This document shows, piece after piece, positions 58,221-64,000 of a stretch of DNA of 64,000 bases (positions are counted from its first letter, which is position 1; each line of letters starts with the position of its first letter). A program made the position numbers and the translations under genes. This DNA comes from Brugia malayi. Its lineage: Eukaryota; Nematoda; Chromadorea; Rhabditida; Onchocercidae. The stretch lies in the NCBI RefSeq assembly GCF_000002995.4, contig NW_025062478.1, positions 868,001-932,000 on the forward strand. The letters run 5' to 3'. Below the pieces are notes generated by a model. It saw nothing but the letters and a program-made list of their open reading frames with translations, made no database searches and was not told where the DNA came from.

Positions 58221-58564
58221 TTTTCAATATATTTTGATAAGTTATTTGAATTAGCTCATTTCAATCAAGCAAACATTAATTAATTAATTTTAGCCTTTTG
58301 ATCTATTTCAATTTTTAATTTATCAAAGTTTCAACCACTTAAAATGGCACTTTGTTTTGTTTCCATTCAACGACACATTTAATTACAAATTATTTTCAAT
58401 ATATTTTGATAAGTTATTTGAATTAGCTCATTTCAATCAAGCAAATATTAATTAATTAATTTTAGCCTTTTGATCTATTTCAATTTTTAATTTATCAAAG
58501 TTTCAATCACTTAAAATGGCACTTTGTTTTGTTTCCATTCAACGACACATTTAATCACAAATTA
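58221..58564. repeat. 172-bp tandem duplication
   Basis: 58221-58392 and 58393-58564 are nearly identical; both contain AAAATGGCACTTTGTTTTGT and CATTCAACGACACATTTAAT. Non-coding on both strands. Confidence 0.92.
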
Positions 58565-58879
58565 TTTCATTTTGATGAAGAAAATGAAATGGAAAAGACC
58601 TCGAAAACATCCATTAAAATTTCAAAATTTTCACGCTGACAATTTTAAGATTTTGCACGGCGCAAATCAAAAACTTTTGTTTGGCAAAGTTTTTTTCTCT
58701 CATTTTTTTGTTTTTTTTTTTTTTTTTTTTTTTTGTTTTTTTGTTTAACTAAGAAATGAAATGGGCAAAATGAATTTTGCGGAAGTCTTTTAGAAGTTAA
58801 AAAGAAAAAAAAAAAAAAAAACGATTGGAATGGTTTATTGGGATGCCGAAATGTTCGAATTTAAATTGTCACTAATAGA

Positions 58880-58935
58880 TACATACACGTACATAGTACA
58901 CGCATACATACACGTACACATACACGCATGTACAT
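58880..58935. repeat. CATACACGTA microsatellite
   Basis: Imperfect TACATACACGTACACATACA repeats with alternating purine-pyrimidine sequence. Confidence 0.8.
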
Positions 58936-60309
58936 TCTTGAATATTTGTAAATTGAACTATCATTTATGTTTTTTTTTTTTTTTTTGTAATGTTTCCTGG
59001 AATAATTGAATTAATTAAAAATTTTTTGTCATTTTTTTTTTTTTTTTTTTTGAAACTATTAAACTATCTAAATGAAATTAAAAAAGAAAGAAGAATTTAA
59101 AAAATTTTTTTGGGTTCTTTATTTGATTTCAATTTTAATTAAAAAAAAATATTATCATAGTAGTCTTATCACCACTGATAAGTAAAGAAATACTTTTTGA
59201 TAACACTGATAGTATTAAGCCAAAGCGAGAACAGTTTGAATAATTAAAAATAAACTATGAAATAACAGGGATATTAAAAAATTGAATGAAAAAAAGACAT
59301 AAATTCAGAAGAAATAATTAAAAGTAAAAATAAATTGATATAAATTGATACATTTAAATAATTACTAAATTAATTCTATTGATGATAAATTCAAAATTAT
59401 TTTTATTACTTTATTGTAAATAATTCTAAATTTTATTTATTTTAGTATGTTATGACGAAAAAAATTTGAAAGTTGTATAATTATTGAAATAATAATTAGT
59501 AAAAAAAAAAGAAATTAGCATACTTTATTAAAATTAAAAGTACAAATATTTGATGAAATGAAATGAAATGAATGTATTATTAGAGTAATTATTTTATGAA
59601 TGTAAAATTTTGTAGAAAATAATTTTGCATACAGAAAGATAAGCTTAATCACTATCAGATAAAATTGACGGTGACAAATGTGTGAAAATTTAGGGTGACA
59701 AATGTGAAATGTAAAATTGAGTAGCTCGAAAGTTGCCACAGTGTTTTTTTTTTTTTTTTTTTTTTTTTGTCTAAATTGGATGATGTAAGGAAGAAGTGAG
59801 AATTAATAATAATTCAAAGAATAAAGAGAAGAAAGTAAACTTGAGGAAAAACGTAAACAAATAGGTAAAGTAGCACTAACACGTACGTCATGCATATACG
59901 TACGTAAATAACAAAAGAAAAATATAACATAGTTATTTCATTTAAATCAAGTGGAATAATAAACAATTTGTTAATTCATTTATTTGTTTTATATATAATT
60001 AAGAAATAACGAATTAAAAATGTGGGATATTCAAAATTCAAGAAAAAATATGAAAAAAAAAGGGAACAAAAAAGATTATCAATTTATAAAATCATAATTT
60101 CCATTTATTTTTCACGACAAAAAGAAAATTTTAAAGTATATTAAGAAATAATGCATAAAAATAATTATAAACTGTAATTGTTTATTTATTTATGGGTTTA
60201 TTTTTGTTTATTTTTTTGGTTATTTGACAAATTCAGTGGATGAATTTATTTTTTTCTAATTTATTTTATGCACTTTTTTTTCATTTTATTAATTGTGAAA
60301 CATTTCTTT

Positions 60310-60530
60310 TCAAAATTTAATATATGTAAATAACTATAGAATTTAAAGTTGAATTTCTGACTAAATTTTAAAATTTAAAAAATTTTGAATCTAATTTATG
60401 TGAATGAATATAGGATGAAAAGTTGAATGTCTGACTAAATTTTGAAATTTTAAAATTTCAAATTTGATATATTTAAATGGAAATGGAATGTAGGGTTGAA
60501 TTCTTGTTTAAATTTTAAATTTCATTTTAA
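60310..60530. repeat. Diverged repeat of about 88 bp, three copies
   Basis: Three copies of a unit with GTTGAATTTCTGACTAAATT followed by TTAAAATTT-rich sequence; the third copy is the most diverged. Confidence 0.6.
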
Positions 60531-62953
60531 TTATAATATATTGCTCCATTGCTAATATTGTCAAAAAATTATGAACTTTCACTAAATTTTTTTTTTTTTT
60601 TTTTTATTTAGAATAATTTGCCAACAATTTGAAATAAATATTTTAACAATAACTTTTAGTCGTTAAATAACAAAGAGTAAGCTTTTAGCATTTTCAATTT
60701 GATAAGCTAATTCAAATAAATCACTTAGTTTTGTCAGTTCATTTTAGCTTCTTAGCAAACAGTAAACATACTGCTATTTGAAGTAAATTTAGAAAATTAA
60801 CAAGTTGACAAATGTTAATTTAACTAATTTGTTAATGGTAGTAAAAGTTAGTTAAAAAAGTAATTAGAAATTAGCAATCAGTGAAAAAAAAAAAAAGAAA
60901 ATGCAATTATGTATGCTTTCAAATATTTAATACTTAATGGAAATAAGCTAAATTAAAGAAAGTAAAAATGAATAAATGAAGATAGTAAATTAGGAATTAA
61001 ACGAAATCTTTGAAAATGAATGAATGACTTTTTCTATTTATATATATAAAAAAAAGACAAACAAACAGGTATATAAATAAACAGGTATGTTACAATAAAA
61101 TAATTTTTAAACATTTCTTCTTTTCTTTTTTTGGAGGGGAGGGTGATCAAATTTTGTGTTATAAAATGAGCTTAAAAAGATCTTTGAACTACATTTACTT
61201 CATTACTAACTGATATTAGTATCTTTTTTTTTTTTTTTTTGGATTTTTTATATTTACTAGAAATCTTCTAGGTTCATAAAATTGTTGTAATTATATTTGA
61301 GTTAACAAAGTTTAAAAATATTTATTTATTTTTCACTTTATTTAAAAAACTTTTTTTCAATGGATGAATACAAATTATATCGAATTCATATTTTACTTAA
61401 TACTTAAATTTTATGATAAATGCAAATTTTATTCAAATTACAATTATTATTGATGGATAAAATTTCCTTTTTCGTTTTATATTTCTTATATTTAAAAATT
61501 ATTTTTTTCAATTCTTTTCTTTCTAATTATTATTCAGTTATGCTAAAAAAAAAAATAATTGCAAAAATAAAATTTTTATCAAAAAAAAAAATGCACAAAA
61601 TAATTAAAAAAAAAAAAAAAAAAAAATGTACAAAATACTAAAAAAAAAATATACAACCGATAATAATTAAAAATGAATAAATAAATAATAAAACAAATTG
61701 AATATAATATAAATAAATAAAAAAAAAAAAATTAAAAACAAGTAAATGAATAAAGCTATTCAATTCATTAATTTAACCGTAAAAAAATTACACAGGGCAG
61801 TACAAAAATTTAAATTTATGAATGAATGAATGAGTGCCTATTTATATAAAAGATAAAATAAATGATTTCAATTGATAAGTCAATAATAACAAATTAGTGT
61901 TTTTTTTTTTTTTTTCATTTTTCATTTTTCAATGCTTTAAATGAAAAATTTTTGTTGTTAAAATTTTGCACGATGATAACAGGTTATTATTGAACGAAAG
62001 AGAAGTGAAAAAGAAAAAAGTAGACAATCAAATTTGTCACCAATTTTTTATCTTTTTTTTTTTTTGGTGACACTGACAGAGGATAGCATAGGGTTTACAA
62101 CAAAAATACATTTTAACAATAGCGCTTAGACATTTGCAAGCTATTAAAATAAATCATTATCAGTAAAGATAATCATTATCAATATAAATATGCATATATT
62201 CACTTAGATTAATTCATTTTTATATTCACTAAATAAATTTATTTCAATATGTTTAATTTTTAAAATGCATAAAAGTTGTGATTAGTATTTTGAAAAGATG
62301 GAAAAAAGACGAAGCTTATTTTATTAATGATTGAAATAATATTTTTCAATTGATCGAAAATATTGATCGAAGGAATAAAAAAAAATACTGTTGATCAGCA
62401 AACAAAGGTTAGCAAACAGAGTTATTTTAAGGCATAGTGCAATTTTTGAAATAATATGAAAAGTTTTAGCAATAACTATTTTAGTTTGATTTTTTTTTTT
62501 TTTAGTTTAATTTTATTTTTTTTTTTTTTTTTTTTGCTGCATATTTCAAAAAAAAGTGCGAAAAAAAGAGAAATTTTTGCAATAAAACTTTGTCATAAAA
62601 GTTATAAGTTATTTATAAGTATATATGGTATATTAAAGGTTAAGTTGTCATTTAATTATTATTATTATAATTTTTATGTTGTGTATTTTAATCAATTTAT
62701 AGCATTAAATCTAGAAAAAAAGGATAATTAAAATGAATGTATTGGGAGTGTAAACAAATAAATTATTGTTTAATTTAAAAATTCAGAAGACTGAGTTATT
62801 GACAAATTTATGCATCAAATTAGTATGAATAACAAATTCGGATTGTAATTATTCGACAATATCAGGCACAGTAATTTTTTGGTAAATTCAACTAATCATT
62901 TATCAAATAAATTCTGTAATTAATTTAACAGCTGAAGACGGGTTCTGTTAATA

Positions 62954-63411
62954 CTAAAACAGGTATTCGGAATACCAGGACCAGTAGATCACCTGAAATA
63001 TACGAGCAGTTTATTTTTCGTTTTCCTTTTTTTTTCTAAACTACGTGAGTTGTTTATGGAATGTAAAAATCTATCAATTAATGAATGCAATGTTCAAAAT
63101 TATTTCAATATTAGTTGCGTAAAATTTTAAACGCAACTACTTGATTAAAACTTATTAGAACTTTTTCTCGAATTCGCAAGTTAAAAACATTTTTTAATTT
63201 AGTAAACAATTTAAAAAAAAAAAAAACTTTCATTGAAACATGCAAAAAATGCAGGAAAGATGATGCTTGATAAACGATCTATACGATCTGGTGTCCATGA
63301 AGTAGATTTCCAACTTGATCGACACCATTTCAACTCAAATCCTTCCACCGGATGCATAAACCTTTTCTCGAATTCGCAAACACCCTTTGGACTTGATTCA
63401 ACTCCTTTGAT
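62954..63411 (-). CDS. Cys-loop ligand-gated ion channel subunit, C-terminal end (partial)
   Basis: Two minus-strand exons, 63411-63232 and 62992-62954, give the last 72 residues; the rest lies beyond the right edge. The first exon encodes the end of the M3-M4 cytoplasmic loop and most of the M4 helix: SSWKSTSWTPDRIDRLSSII then FPAFFACFN. The final exon gives VIYWSWYSEYLF and a stop, completing M4 (pattern RIDRLSxxxFPxxFxxFNxxYW). This is the signature of pentameric channels of the GABA/glutamate-gated-chloride/nicotinic group; the exact ligand cannot be told from this part. The acceptor of the last exon is good (ATTTCAG), but the frame is kept only if the upstream donor is GA (AAT-GAAAGT). 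The GT four bases on would shift the frame. Nematode channels of this family are targets of drugs such as ivermectin and levamisole, but this subunit's class is unknown. Confidence 0.75.
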
Positions 63412-63559
63412 CTGGATTAATGATAAATAATTAAATTTTTTTTTTGATCAAACTAAATTAAACTACAATTTTCACAATTTTTTTTGATCTTTTATATTCT
63501 TTTAGGATCTAGATAACAATATAAATGATACTAAAAGATGGTTTTAGAACTTATTAGGA

Positions 63560-64000
63560 GAATGATAGTGTAATTAAGAATGATACTATGATCAAGAGGG
63601 ACACTGTAATCAGGAATAGTGCTGTAATCAATATATAGTCAGGAATGATACTGTAGTCAACATGTAATCAAGAATGATACTGTAAATAAGAATGTTAGTG
63701 TAATCAGGAACGGTACTGTAATCAATATATAACCAGGAATGATACTGTAATCAATATGCAAACAGGAATGATACTGTGATCAACATGTAATCATGAATGA
63801 TACTATAAATAAGAATGACAGTGTAATCAGGAACGGTACTGTAATCAATATATAGTCGAGAATGATACTGTAATCAACATATAATCAAGAATGATACTGT
63901 AATCAATATCCAATCAAGAATGATACTGTAATGACTATGTAATCAAGAATGATACTGTAATCAATATGTAATCAAGAATGATACTGTAATTAATATGTAA
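63560..64000. repeat. 29-bp tandem array running off the right edge
   Basis: Unit like AAGAATGATACTGTAATCAA followed by TATGTAATC, with half-unit variants. Copies become more regular to the right. It lies in the intron upstream of the partial ion-channel exons. Confidence 0.85.

Larger units (their letters stand above)
56129..62953. other. Gene-free region between egl-9 and the ion-channel gene
   Basis: Very AT-rich; no exon chain was found on either strand. It holds the presumed egl-9 promoter (ACGTG cluster at 56514-56555), several tandem duplications, CT-rich and CA/TA microsatellites, and the 3' UTR of the channel gene at its right end. Open frames such as 58524-58748 and 59515-59739 have no recognisable protein features. 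Confidence 0.5.

Noticed and set aside
58524..58748. Plus-strand open frame with KRPRKHP stretch
   Set aside because: Ends in a T run, overlaps a tandem duplication, no splice sites or family.
63233..63430. Plus-strand open frame of 65 codons
   Set aside because: Antisense to the ion-channel M4 exon, whose minus-strand reading matches a strong family pattern.

Overview
This is a stretch of animal nuclear chromosome, very AT-rich, with multi-exon genes joined by GT-AG introns and intergenic DNA full of A/T homopolymers and tandem repeats. It reads as a nematode. One gene carries the nematode-specific ground-like (hedgehog-related) domain, two others are clear homologues of C. elegans gas-1 (NDUFS2) and egl-9, and several start codons sit just behind lone 3' splice sites, as expected for spliced-leader trans-splicing. 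A parasitic spirurid-type (clade III) nematode is my guess only. No operon of bacterial type, CRISPR array, prophage or viral insert was seen.

Layout. 1-7.1 kb: a near-identical 383 bp inverted repeat encloses a tRNA-Arg(ACG) gene and a 13-exon gene for a Myb/SANT-like nuclear protein. 7.1-10.3 kb: non-coding, with repeats near its right end. 10.3-16.4 kb: two minus-strand genes, a PX-domain protein of SNX15/RPS6KC1 type and mitochondrial complex I subunit NDUFS2. 19.5-22.1 kb: a plus-strand gene for an unrecognised basic nuclear protein. 23.4-26.9 kb (minus): a long secreted ground-like protein. 30.6-36.6 kb (plus): MFSD10-type major facilitator transporter with three unrelated tandem arrays in its introns. 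38.5-41.5 kb (minus): a small secreted protein and a basic protein, possibly one gene. 42.1-43.3 kb: an AT-rich satellite of about 110 bp period. 44.1-45.0 kb (minus): a tiny secreted protein. 47.1-56.1 kb (minus): the HIF prolyl hydroxylase egl-9/EGLN1 with MYND finger and complete 2-oxoglutarate/iron site. 56.1-62.9 kb: no gene seen. 62.9-63.4 kb (minus): the last two exons of a Cys-loop ligand-gated ion channel that continues beyond the right edge.

The genes are ordinary eukaryotic neighbours and do not form one pathway. The observations most worth checking are: (i) about 14 tandem copies of a 39-43 bp unit in MFSD10 intron 4, each carrying a copy of the 3' splice site and the first bases of the next exon; (ii) a cluster of four ACGTG cores (hypoxia-response-element core) just upstream of egl-9; (iii) the large inverted repeat; (iv) two places where the protein frame is continuous only if the intron starts with GA instead of GT. 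All exon structures were worked out by hand from splice signals, phase agreement and protein similarity recalled from the families; no transcript or database search was available.
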